From positions 38,276 through 102,275 of the forward strand of contig CAZVRZ010000002.1 in the NCBI GenBank assembly GCA_964629965.1: a DNA stretch of 64,000 bases. The letters are read 5' to 3'. The notes under the pieces were generated by a model. The model was not told where the DNA came from, ran no database searches, and saw only the letters and a list, made by a program, of their open reading frames with translations. The stretch is from CAZVRZ01 sp964629965 (lineage in GTDB: Bacteria > Chloroflexota > Anaerolineae > Anaerolineales > UBA4823). Shown one piece after another: positions 44,757 to 53,511 of the stretch (its first letter is position 1; every line of letters starts with the position of its first letter). The position numbers were made by a program, and so were the translations under genes.

Positions 44757-46664
44757 TCAACGCCGTAAACGGCGCACATCACCATCGCGCAATGTCATTC
44801 CCAGGGCATCCAGGTGTTCCAATAAAGCCAGCACATAACGCCGGCTGGTACCAAAATGATCGCGCACCTGAGCAGCCGTGATCGTGCCATGTTCTTTTAA
44901 CAATTCCCGAACACTTTCGACCATAGCCTGGTAATCAGAGCGGCGAAACACTACCTCGCTGGAAAGAGGCACCAGTTCGCCAAGTTCCACTAATGCATTA
45001 TATATCTCTTCGCCAACATCTGCACAGCTTTCTTTCACGCTGGGGGGCGACGCTGGCGAAGCAGCAAATCGTTTCAACAATTGTTCTGCTTGCTGTTTTT
45101 GCTGCGGGGTGAATTGAATATTGTGTCCTGCTCGATAAACGAGCGGGCCATTCTCAACCAGATCCTGCCCCGCGATCAACCTGCGCAGTAAGGCATTATA
45201 AAAGCGCGGCGGCATCTTTAACCGGCTTTTGAGCTCTTCTTTGGGCAAGCCCTGGCGCAGCGGATACGATTGGTGATAGGCCTCAATCTCCTGGATGGCG
45301 CGCAATTCTATCCGGCTCCAATATGGTTTGCTGGTTGCCAACGTAGAGGGCAGCAAAACAGCTTGAGCGCTGTCCGCTTCCAACAGGAGCATTTGCCCTT
45401 GTGCAATCAATTCTTTGCCGGCCCGAACGGCTACCTCGAGAATTAAGTTCGAACGGGCCGCGATTTCCTGCCAGGGAGCAGCGCCCAAAGCCAACAGCGC
45501 CTGCATGAGCACATCTTCGGGCGTGCCCTGCTCCAACATCTCCAAGCGCTCCAAAATTTCATTCGAAAAACGCTTGTGCCTTTTACCCGGATGCGGATCA
45601 ACGATCGCCCCGCCTCCCAGGGTCTCCCCCGGTGAAGGCCGGCGTAAGATATAGCGGTCGCCTCGCACGGACACAACCGGATCGTTAAGCTCCAATTGCA
45701 GCCAGCCTGCTTGCCCGGGAAGGAGCTCGTCAACGCCCAACAACCGCACGCGCCCTGCCACCTCCGCCGCCCCCAGGAAAAACTTCACCGGTGTGTTATG
45801 CTGCAAGGGTTGCTGCACATCGGGCAGCAGGCGGAAACGCACATCCATCCTGCGAGTAGTGGTGTAATCGCCAGGATGAGCCAACACACCGCCGCGCTGG
45901 ACCTGCTCGACATTCACGCCAGAAACATTGACGGCAGTCCGGCTGCCCGGCACGGCAACCTCCTCCTTGCGCTTGTGAGTCTGCAGGCCGCGCACGCGTC
46001 CGCGCACTTCGGCGCCGCCCCCAAGGATCTGCACTTCATCGCCCAGGCGCAAGCACCCATCACTCAAAGTACCAGTGAGCACCGTGCCAAAGCCTGCCAT
46101 CATGAAAACCCGATCAACCGGCAAACGCGGCCGGCCCAGGTCAGGTCGAAGAGGTCTTTGGGAAAGGCAGGTCTCAAGAGTTTGAAGCAGTTCCGGAATA
46201 CCCTGGTTGGTTTTTGAAGAAACCCGCAAGATGGGTGCACTCGCCAGCACCGTGCCCGCCAGGGTCTGCCGGACATCATCTGTTACCAATTCTAACCAGT
46301 CCGGATCATCCAGCAGATCGATCTTCGTGAGCACAACCACGCCGCTCTCGATCTGCAAGATATCCAGGATCGCCAGGTGCTCACGAGTTTGCGGCATCAC
46401 GCCTTCATCGGCAGCAACCACAAACATAACTGCGTCGATACTGCCGATGCCGGAAAGCATATTTTCGATAAAATCGCGGTGACCCGGCACATCCACAATG
46501 CCAACCTCTTCACCGCCAGGCAGCGTCATCCAGGCAAAACCCAGGTCAATGGTCATCTCCCGATCCCGTTCTTCCTTAAGCCGGTCGGGATGCATGCCTG
46601 TTAACGCCTGTACCAGGGTGGATTTTCCGTGATCAACATGTCCGGCAGTGCCAATAACTCGCAT
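44757..46664 (-). CDS. selB: Selenocysteine-specific elongation factor SelB
   Basis: 635 residues. GTPase domain: G1 GHVDHGKSTL, G3 DVPGHRDFIENML, G4 TKIDLLD. The start GTAGHVDHGKSTLVQALTG and DREMTIDLGFAW are SelB-specific relative to EF-Tu. Domains II-III follow, then four winged helices (from about 380) that bind the SECIS hairpin, ending with AAQVRDHFGTSRRYVLALLEHLD. It delivers Sec-tRNA to UGA codons. selA, selD and selC are not in the window, nor did I identify a selenoprotein. Confidence 0.94.
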   Translation of the reverse strand: MRVIGTAGHVDHGKSTLVQALTGMHPDRLKEERDREMTIDLGFAWMTLPGGEEVGIVDVPGHRDFIENMLSGIGSIDAVMFVVAADEGVMPQTREHLAILDILQIESGVVVLTKIDLLDDPDWLELVTDDVRQTLAGTVLASAPILRVSSKTNQGIPELLQTLETCLSQRPLRPDLGRPRLPVDRVFMMAGFGTVLTGTLSDGCLRLGDEVQILGGGAEVRGRVRGLQTHKRKEEVAVPGSRTAVNVSGVNVEQVQRGGVLAHPGDYTTTRRMDVRFRLLPDVQQPLQHNTPVKFFLGAAEVAGRVRLLGVDELLPGQAGWLQLELNDPVVSVRGDRYILRRPSPGETLGGGAIVDPHPGKRHKRFSNEILERLEMLEQGTPEDVLMQALLALGAAPWQEIAARSNLILEVAVRAGKELIAQGQMLLLEADSAQAVLLPSTLATSKPYWSRIELRAIQEIEAYHQSYPLRQGLPKEELKSRLKMPPRFYNALLRRLIAGQDLVENGPLVYRAGHNIQFTPQQKQQAEQLLKRFAASPASPPSVKESCADVGEEIYNALVELGELVPLSSEVVFRRSDYQAMVESVRELLKEHGTITAAQVRDHFGTSRRYVLALLEHLDALGMTLRDGDVRRLRR

Positions 46665-46686
46665 CGCTCTCCACCATTACTCTCTT

Positions 46687-47868
46687 TTACCGGGATGATT
46701 TGCCGACCGTCCGCTCAAAGGAAGTAGACCACTCATGCACCAGGTTTAACAGAGTTTGCAGGCGATTCTGTGTCTCTTCATTTGCCATCGTTAACACATC
46801 ATGCATTTCTTGGAAATTATCCTCCAGAGTGTTCGAACGCTCGCCAAACCGGTCAAACTGGCGCAAAATTTCACTGCGCTGCTCTTCCTGAGTCAGTGTA
46901 TAGTTCGTCCAGCGCTTTTGATCGTCAGCCTTGAAGGTAACCCATTCTTGCCTGAAGCGATCCTCAGACAATCGCTGGATCTCTGTAATTTCATTGATAC
47001 GCCGGTCCACTCGCTGCACCAATTCTTCGAGCACCGTCTGCATCCGACGCGCTTCCCGTTGGGTTGCGTCGAGGGTCAACAATTTGGCTTCCGCTTCTGC
47101 AGCCTGCTGCTCGATCGTTTCAAAACGCGCCTGCCATTCCTTCCAGGTGCGATCGCGCTCCACCTGTACCAGGTTCTGCTTATCGAGGAAAGATGACATG
47201 GTATCTCGACGCTCAGCTTCAACGTTCACCAGGTCGTTTAGGCGAGTATCCAGCTTACGCATTCCCATATTGACGATTTCGATCTGGCCGCGTTGGTCAT
47301 CGGCTCTCTTTCGCAGCGCCAATACCTCTCCTTGAGCATCCTGGATACGCTTGGCATCTTGCCGGCGGCCATCCTCAAGCAATCGCATGGTGCGAGTGTA
47401 TTCTTCTTCTTCGCGCCTCACGTTTTCTATTCGCTCGCGCGTTTCTTCAATCAAACGATTCAAGCGATTGGCCTCATCGGAACGCGTCTGCAAACCTTGT
47501 TCCAGGCGCGGCAGAATTTCAATTTCCTTGCGCAGATCAAAAAGGGCGCTCTCCTGCGACTTGGTATCCACCAGCCTGACCTTATTGGCTTCTTCTTCGC
47601 GCCTCTTGATTTCTTTGCTTAATTCTTCTACTGACCGGCGCGTCTCCAAGCGTAATTGTGAAATCGTATCATCGAATTGATCCATGCGCGTCACAATGCT
47701 TGCCAGCCGGTTGATCTCGCTGGACAAGTCCTTTATCTGCTGACCCAACGCATTCAAAGCGCCATCGTAACCAACCACCCTGCTTTCCAACAGAGCCAAC
47801 GCATCTTTTTCTTTACGCCGATCTTCATCGATCCATTGAACTCGTTTCTGAAGCTGGTCCAGGTCCAT
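46687..47868 (-). CDS. Long coiled-coil protein of unknown function
   Basis: 393 residues from the ATG at 47868 (AGGAG upstream). Almost the whole chain is charged heptad-rich helix with Arg, Glu, Gln and Leu repeats (for example LESRVVGYDGALNALGQQI, QTRSDEANRLNRLIEETRE). No signal peptide, membrane helix or known catalytic domain is visible. It is the first gene of a unit with selB and the sortase. It might be a structural or scaffold protein, but the sequence gives no function. Confidence 0.75.
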   Translation of the reverse strand: MDLDQLQKRVQWIDEDRRKEKDALALLESRVVGYDGALNALGQQIKDLSSEINRLASIVTRMDQFDDTISQLRLETRRSVEELSKEIKRREEEANKVRLVDTKSQESALFDLRKEIEILPRLEQGLQTRSDEANRLNRLIEETRERIENVRREEEEYTRTMRLLEDGRRQDAKRIQDAQGEVLALRKRADDQRGQIEIVNMGMRKLDTRLNDLVNVEAERRDTMSSFLDKQNLVQVERDRTWKEWQARFETIEQQAAEAEAKLLTLDATQREARRMQTVLEELVQRVDRRINEITEIQRLSEDRFRQEWVTFKADDQKRWTNYTLTQEEQRSEILRQFDRFGERSNTLEDNFQEMHDVLTMANEETQNRLQTLLNLVHEWSTSFERTVGKSSR

Positions 47869-47891
47869 GAATTTTCTCCTGCTCAAAGAAT

Positions 47892-47907
47892 ATGACTGAT
47901 TATAGCA
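47892..47907 (-). promoter_or_regulatory. Extended -10 promoter of the coiled-coil/selB/sortase unit
   Basis: On the minus strand TGC-TATAAT (47907-47899) predicts +1 at 47892 and a 24-base leader with AGGAG. Upstream lies a direct repeat of GTGCAAG, spaced by five bases, near the -35 region. Confidence 0.6.
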
Positions 47908-47946
47908 TGGACGACTTGCACTACCGCTTGCACCACGCCACCCCAA

Positions 47947-49341
47947 TTAAGGTATCAATTGTTTGAAGGAAGCTGCAAGCTCTTCCATAGCAGATAAAGT
48001 CCACTGCGGCATAACACCTACTGCCAACAACGCCAGGATGCCAACCCCAATAAAAAATATATACTGCCACGGCTCAGATAGGCGCCAGTTCGAATCGTCC
48101 GGCCCCGTTACCATCACGGTCAAGGTTCGCAAGCCAGAGGCGAACAAGCCAATCACGCCTAGCAAAGTGAAAGCCGCATTTCCGAGAGAAATCTGCGCCA
48201 GGTTATTCCACAGGATAAAGCGTAAAGGGAATCCAGCCAGCAAGGGTATGCCGGCAACGGAAAGATGCGCCACCACCAGGCCCAGGGCAACAACCGGCAT
48301 AGACCGCCCTGCGCCCTTAATCTCGCGATAGAGGAGACCAGGATATGCTTTGTAAAGAGCCGACAATGCCAAAGCCCAGATTGCCAACGCAATGGTACGA
48401 GGCAGCATCATCCCAAAGAACAGAGGAATTCCGCCGGGGATGCTCACGGCAAGCAAGGCAAAACCCGTTTCGGTCAGGGCGGCATAAGCCAGAATACGGC
48501 CCAGGTGACGCTCAAAAGCAGACCAGATCCCTGCAGTGAAAACTGTAATTGTTCCAGCCAGGCGCAGCACATCATATAGGCCTTCCGAGTTGCGCAGCCA
48601 GGCATATCGATCGATAAACGATAATCCAAAGAGCGAGATCATCCAGGGAAACACCAGAAAAACAAAGACCGCCGGATAAGGATGGGCTTCTTCGGCTACC
48701 AACGGATACCAGGTGTGAAAGGGGAAAATTGCCAGGAGAAATGCAAACCCAAAGCCCAATAAACCTGCTGCCCGGTATACCATGGCCATATCGCCCGGGC
48801 TGGCTTCTACACCGGCCAACATCCAGCCGGTAAACAAAATGAAGGGCATTCCCAACGTTTGGAAGACCAGAAAACGCAAACTACCCTGCCCTACCGACTT
48901 ACCAGGCGAAACCAAAAGCGGTACGCAAATCAAGGCTGCCAATTCGATCAAAAGGGCTGCATAAAGGAAGGGCTCGACCGCAAAAGCAGCCGTAAGGACT
49001 GCAATGGCCGCCAGCCCCAAGGCAGCAAATAACCGCCCGGCCTGGGCAACGTAAGCCGCCCCAAACCAGAAAGCTGCCATCAGGTAAATAACCGTCAGCA
49101 CCGGCCGGTCTGCATTGACAAGTTCCAGCCGCCGCCCAAAGACCGATAGAGTGCTCGCAACCTGCCAGGACCACGGCCCAAAATGATTTACCTGATCGAT
49201 CAGCATCCAGTGCGCCAAAGCGGCCAAAAGGCTCGTCACAAAGGTTGCCACCATCACGGTAATCCGATACCAGCGGCGGAAAAAATATAAGAGCAATGCC
49301 AGGATACCGGGGATCAAGATCCAAATGATGGGGGCGCTCAT
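47947..49341 (-). CDS. Proton-conducting antiporter-like membrane protein (NuoN/HyfB type)
   Basis: 464 residues with about 13-14 membrane helices. Family marks are the helix Glu (YAALLIELAALICVP), the broken helix PFHTWYPLVAEEAHPYPAVF and RILAYAALTETGFALLAV. Compared by eye with NuoL/M/N, the lysines of the central proton path are not where expected (no Lys in the broken helix; RILAY in place of KR.LAY). It overlaps the middle gene by ATGA. There is no NADH dehydrogenase, hydrogenase or quinone-module gene in the cluster. Confidence 0.75.
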   Translation of the reverse strand: MSAPIIWILIPGILALLLYFFRRWYRITVMVATFVTSLLAALAHWMLIDQVNHFGPWSWQVASTLSVFGRRLELVNADRPVLTVIYLMAAFWFGAAYVAQAGRLFAALGLAAIAVLTAAFAVEPFLYAALLIELAALICVPLLVSPGKSVGQGSLRFLVFQTLGMPFILFTGWMLAGVEASPGDMAMVYRAAGLLGFGFAFLLAIFPFHTWYPLVAEEAHPYPAVFVFLVFPWMISLFGLSFIDRYAWLRNSEGLYDVLRLAGTITVFTAGIWSAFERHLGRILAYAALTETGFALLAVSIPGGIPLFFGMMLPRTIALAIWALALSALYKAYPGLLYREIKGAGRSMPVVALGLVVAHLSVAGIPLLAGFPLRFILWNNLAQISLGNAAFTLLGVIGLFASGLRTLTVMVTGPDDSNWRLSEPWQYIFFIGVGILALLAVGVMPQWTLSAMEELAASFKQLIP

Positions 49342-49949
49342 CCCGTCTCCTCCATGCCAGGCGCGGTCAGTAGATAAATGCCCACGATGGATAGTCCCAG
49401 GTCAACGCCTGCCATCAGCCCTGCCACCATAGTGGACGCTTCCACCGCAGCATACAAAATCGTAAAACCTGCAAAGACGGTCAAAAGAGACACCACGACG
49501 CGCATGACCTGTCCACTCAGGCCAAGGTGGAGCAAGCCCAGTCCCATCAACGCCAAAGCGCCCCATACAATCTCGAGGGGCACGTCTGGCAGCCATTCAG
49601 CAAAGGATGGGCCAAGAGAGAAAACACTCAAAATGACCAGGCCGCCGGCCAACAAGCGAAAAACGACTCCCGAAGGTGAAAAACGTTCTTCAGCCAGGCG
49701 GATAGTGGGGTCGTTGGACATCACCAGCCCGAGCAAGGCGCATGAGATCCAGCCAGAAAACAATTTTGCAATTGCCATTTCCAGAGGCCAGGAAAGCGCC
49801 AACAGGAAGAAAACTCCCAGGTACTGTATCACCAAGGCGATCAACATCGCCCGCCATTGTCGTCCGGTAAGCAAGACAATGCCAGTCAAAGTGACCAGGA
49901 TCAAAGCTGGAAGCGCTAGGTCGGGTAAGAAAAAAGCTTCAATATCCAT
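49338..49949 (-). CDS. NuoK/MnhC-like membrane protein with extra N-terminal helices
   Basis: 203 residues, six or seven membrane helices. The C-terminal 80 residues (GLLHLGLSGQVMRVVVSLL ... GVDLGLSIVGIYLL) resemble the three-helix NuoK/HyfE/MnhC fold. The N-terminal half adds about four helices of unknown origin. It stands between two antiporter-like proteins, overlapping one and three bases from the other, which supports a three-subunit membrane complex. Confidence 0.6.
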   Translation of the reverse strand: MDIEAFFLPDLALPALILVTLTGIVLLTGRQWRAMLIALVIQYLGVFFLLALSWPLEMAIAKLFSGWISCALLGLVMSNDPTIRLAEERFSPSGVVFRLLAGGLVILSVFSLGPSFAEWLPDVPLEIVWGALALMGLGLLHLGLSGQVMRVVVSLLTVFAGFTILYAAVEASTMVAGLMAGVDLGLSIVGIYLLTAPGMEETG

Positions 49950-49952
49950 ATC

Positions 49953-51563
49953 TCACCCTGGCAATTTCAATCCTGCAGATAATGAGTACAACATAATAAG
50001 CAGCAGCAGCGCCCAAAGAATGCCCCCCTCTCTCTCCAATGTGCGATTGAACCAAAATAGTACCCAACCGATTCCGATATAGCCCCGCCACGCCAGGTCA
50101 TAAAACCATCGCAGCGATAAGATCTGCCCCCAAATCGAAGCGCCCCAACTGCTGCTCTCGGAAAGCGTCCGTTCGACAGGCTCTACGCGCGGGCCGCGCA
50201 TCCGCCAGGCCAACAGAACAACCCCCAAGAAAAAAGCTGCGCCGCCGCCCAGCCACACGACGATCGTTTGGGGGCCGGCAGGGCGGATCTGCCATCCCAG
50301 GTACAGGGCAGTAAGGGGCAGCAGCATCAATCCCAAGGGATAGATCACCCAGATCCAGCGCTCGGTTCCAGCGAATATTTCAGTAGGTCGCAGCCAATGC
50401 CGCAAATAACCAAAGATCATTTGAAGATGGGTCAGGAAAAACAACAGGCTAAATGCTAAATGAAGGAGGAGATTGCGATCATTTTGGCGGAACATGTAAA
50501 GCCGCATTCCTCCCCAGGCCGTGGTGAAGGGTAAAGCAGAGAAAACGACCAGGGCCAGGGTAACCAGTGGGAACATATTCCTATGACGCTGTGAAGCCAA
50601 GAATAAAAAACCGCCTGCAAAGATCGTCGCCACTCCCCAGGCCAGGCACGCATTCGGCTGGCCGCGTACGGCTGAGGCGACTGCCAGCGAACTCATCCCC
50701 AGGATCCAAAACGGGCGTCCAACCAACTCATCCTTGGCAGTCATCCAGGCAATCCCGCTATATACAGCCGTTATCGCCACCAAGGCTAATAAATAGGGTT
50801 GCAAAGATGGGGCAGCACCAGAGGCAGCAGCGCGCACCAATAAAGCCAGGCTCGAAGCTGCCGGCGCCAGGCGAAGCGATGTTCCCAAGCCTCGCCGCTG
50901 GGTGATTTCCACAAAGAAGGTAGCCTGCAAGGGAACCACTCCCAAACGCAAACTGGCTGCCATGAGCAAAAAAGGAGTGATCTGCGCCGGTATCGCAGTG
51001 AAAGACAAGGCTGCTCCCTGGCTGTGGGCCACCATCATCGCCCAAACCAGGATAGCAATGCCTAATACCCGCGCCGAAAAGGCCACTATCGCCCGCTCTC
51101 GCACCTGGCTCTCTTTGATTTGGATCAATACGATTGCGATTTCGATAAAATCCAAAGCGGCCCAAGAGAGCATCAAAGTCAAAGGATTGCCTGCCAAAAT
51201 CGCGACCAGGCCAACGCCTGCCAGCATGAGCGTACTTGCCCAGGCCTGCCACTGCACCTGGGACAGCCGCACGACTGCTGTCAAGATCACTGCCAGAGCA
51301 AGAGTGGTCACTGCCAGGCTGAACGACCAGGAGATCGTATCCAACAGCAGAATTGGATATTCCATTACCAGGCTCTCTGTTTGCCATTCGGCTAACTGGA
51401 TCGTCTGCACACTTCCTCTGGAAAGCAGCACCAAAATCCAGGCAGCCAGGACGGCTCCCAAAGCCATCAACCAGTGATAAGCAAACTTAGGCCGCGCCAG
51501 GCGTGACGCCAGCATGGCAAACGGCATCAGTATCAGAACAAGGATAGCAGCAAGCATCAACAT
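49953..51563 (-). CDS. Divergent NuoL/NuoM-like membrane protein
   Basis: 536 residues from the ATG at 51563 (a TTG at 51575 is also possible). About 14 helices. The antiporter Glu appears in WAALDFIEIAIVLIQI, and AKDELVGRPFWILGMSSLAVASA is in the position of the D.KR..AYSSI helix, without its usual lysine. The C-terminal 150 residues contain a long connecting segment and a last membrane helix, as in NuoL-type subunits. First gene of the three-gene module after the dihydropyrimidinase-like gene. Confidence 0.65.
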   Translation of the reverse strand: MLMLAAILVLILMPFAMLASRLARPKFAYHWLMALGAVLAAWILVLLSRGSVQTIQLAEWQTESLVMEYPILLLDTISWSFSLAVTTLALAVILTAVVRLSQVQWQAWASTLMLAGVGLVAILAGNPLTLMLSWAALDFIEIAIVLIQIKESQVRERAIVAFSARVLGIAILVWAMMVAHSQGAALSFTAIPAQITPFLLMAASLRLGVVPLQATFFVEITQRRGLGTSLRLAPAASSLALLVRAAASGAAPSLQPYLLALVAITAVYSGIAWMTAKDELVGRPFWILGMSSLAVASAVRGQPNACLAWGVATIFAGGFLFLASQRHRNMFPLVTLALVVFSALPFTTAWGGMRLYMFRQNDRNLLLHLAFSLLFFLTHLQMIFGYLRHWLRPTEIFAGTERWIWVIYPLGLMLLPLTALYLGWQIRPAGPQTIVVWLGGGAAFFLGVVLLAWRMRGPRVEPVERTLSESSSWGASIWGQILSLRWFYDLAWRGYIGIGWVLFWFNRTLEREGGILWALLLLIMLYSLSAGLKLPG

Positions 51564-51578
51564 ATCAAGAACCAAATT

Positions 51579-52994
51579 TCACAACAACTGCCCACTCAAA
51601 CGAGACAGGTAACGCCCTTGCCCCTTTTTTCCCAACCAGCGCTCTCTCTCCACGATCGTTTGGCCGCGTAATAAAACCTTCTCTGGAAAACCTACCAGTT
51701 CCCAGTTTTCATATAAATTGTGATCCGTGCGATGGTGGGCATAAGCCACCCCATAGGTCAGGCGCCGGTCGGGATCCCAAACCACAATATCGGCGTCTGC
51801 ACCTGGCATCAGCGAACCCTTGCGCGGGTATAAACCAAATATTTTTGCCGGGTTCGTGCTCATCAAAGCCACGAATTGGTTGGGCGTCAGTTTGCCTGCT
51901 CGTACGCCATAAGTCCACAACACCGGCAGGCGGTCGCCTACCCCAGGCAGTCCGTTGGGAATCTTGGTGAAATCATCGACTCCCAATTCCTTTCCCGGAA
52001 TAGCGATCTTCTGCCCTTCGTATTCAATCTCTTGCTTACCATTGAAGAAAAACGGGCAGTGATCGGTGGCAATGACCTGGATCGTGCCATCGGCCACCGC
52101 CTGCCACAAACGCTGGTTATCGGCAGGGCCTCGCACGGGCGGCGAGCAGATCCACTTGGCAGCGTCTGGCCGCCGTAAATGATCTTGGGTAAAGAACAGA
52201 TACTGAGGGCAAGTTTCGCCCATCACCGGTAAACCCTGCCGGCGAGCGTACTCAAGCTGGTCAATTTCGCCGGCTGCGTTCATGTGAACAACGTATAAAG
52301 GCGCCCCCGCCTGGGCAGCCAAGGCCACCCCGCGCAGCACGGCTTCCACTGCGCCCCAGGCCGGGCGGGTAAGCGCATGCCATTCCGGCGAGGTATGCCC
52401 TTGCGCCAGGGCTTCCCCCACTAAGATATCGATCACATCACCATTCTCAGCATGCAGCATGGTCAGGAGATCACATTCCCGGGCAATTCTCATGACTCTA
52501 AAGATATCGTCATCCTGCAAGCGCAGACGGCGATTATAGGCCGTGAATACCTTGATGGAAGTGATGCCCCACTCCGGCAAGCGATACAACTCCTTTGCAA
52601 GAGTATCATCCAGGCGGGTAATGTTCATATGAAAGCCAAAATCTACCGCCGCCTTACTATCCGCTTTCGCATGCCAGGCTGCCAGGCTTTCCTGCAGCGT
52701 GGCGCAGTCCAACGACACGAAATCGATCACCGTCGTTACTCCGCCAAAGGCTGCCGCTTTATGCCCGCTGTAATGGTCATCAGAAGAAACCGTGTCGAAC
52801 ATGGGCAAGTCAAAATGGGTATGGGCATCAACGCCGCCCGGCATGACCAACTTGCCTGTCAGGTCGATCACCTCGGCAGCCGCAGCCTGCAAATCGATTC
52901 CCACCTGCGAGATCTTTTCGCCCTCGATCAACAGGTCCGCCCGGAAGGTTTCGGAAGCAGTCACCAGGGTGCCGTTCTTAAGTAACAAAGACAT
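51579..52994 (-). CDS. Dihydropyrimidinase / D-hydantoinase family amidohydrolase
   Basis: 471 residues from the ATG at 52994, with AGGAGA at the right distance (a GTG at 52997 is in frame). Metal motif GGVDAHTHFDLPM, family-typical SDDHYSGHKAAAFGGVTTVIDFV, likely carboxylated Lys in GITSIKVFTAYNRRL, and later His/Asp in VHMNAAGEIDQL and VIATDHCPFF. It opens cyclic ureides such as dihydrouracil or hydantoins. The true substrate is not determined. Same strand and close spacing with folK and thiolase upstream. Confidence 0.9.
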   Translation of the reverse strand: MSLLLKNGTLVTASETFRADLLIEGEKISQVGIDLQAAAAEVIDLTGKLVMPGGVDAHTHFDLPMFDTVSSDDHYSGHKAAAFGGVTTVIDFVSLDCATLQESLAAWHAKADSKAAVDFGFHMNITRLDDTLAKELYRLPEWGITSIKVFTAYNRRLRLQDDDIFRVMRIARECDLLTMLHAENGDVIDILVGEALAQGHTSPEWHALTRPAWGAVEAVLRGVALAAQAGAPLYVVHMNAAGEIDQLEYARRQGLPVMGETCPQYLFFTQDHLRRPDAAKWICSPPVRGPADNQRLWQAVADGTIQVIATDHCPFFFNGKQEIEYEGQKIAIPGKELGVDDFTKIPNGLPGVGDRLPVLWTYGVRAGKLTPNQFVALMSTNPAKIFGLYPRKGSLMPGADADIVVWDPDRRLTYGVAYAHHRTDHNLYENWELVGFPEKVLLRGQTIVERERWLGKKGQGRYLSRLSGQLL

Positions 52995-53004
52995 CACTTC
53001 TCCT

Positions 53005-53493
53005 TCAGGCCTTGCCCAAATAAAATTCGATCTTCGAACAATCTACCTCCGCTTTCAACTCTCGGACTGTTTTACACAGCACCGGGTGGACCAGGTCTGG
53101 AGCCAGGTCTGCCAGCGGCGCCAGGACAAAGGCGCGCGTGTGCAAATGCGGGTGAGGGATGATCAATTCAGAGTTTTGCAATATCCATTCATTATACAAA
53201 AGAATATCCAGGTCGATCAACCGAGGCCCGTAACGGAAATTGGGCTGCCGCCCCAGGCGTATCTCAAGCTCTTTCAAGTAGTGCAGCAATTCCAGGGGAG
53301 AAAGCTCCGTGTAGGCCGAGAGCACTTGATTTAAGAAATGCGGCTGGTCTGCATACCCCCATGGCGGCGTTTGGTATACCGGCGATACAGCTTGTACCTC
53401 CACCCGCACAGGAAGCGCCGCCAGGGCAGCCTGTAAGTTAACCTGCCTGTCTCCCAGGTTCGTGCCTAATGACAGATAAACAAGATAGCTCAT
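53005..53493 (-). CDS. folK: 6-hydroxymethyl-dihydropterin pyrophosphokinase
   Basis: 162 residues. Opening LSLGTNLGDRQVNLQAAL, then SPVYQTPPWGYADQPHFLNQVL, the signature RYGPRLIDLDILLYNE, and HPHLHTRAFVLAPLADLAPDL. The enzyme transfers pyrophosphate to the pterin in folate synthesis. It is 162 residues, the normal size. The stop is eight bases before the dihydropyrimidinase start, so the two are cotranscribed. Confidence 0.95.
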   Translation of the reverse strand: MSYLVYLSLGTNLGDRQVNLQAALAALPVRVEVQAVSPVYQTPPWGYADQPHFLNQVLSAYTELSPLELLHYLKELEIRLGRQPNFRYGPRLIDLDILLYNEWILQNSELIIPHPHLHTRAFVLAPLADLAPDLVHPVLCKTVRELKAEVDCSKIEFYLGKA

Positions 53494-53511
53494 CCTACGC
53501 GCCTCTGTGGG

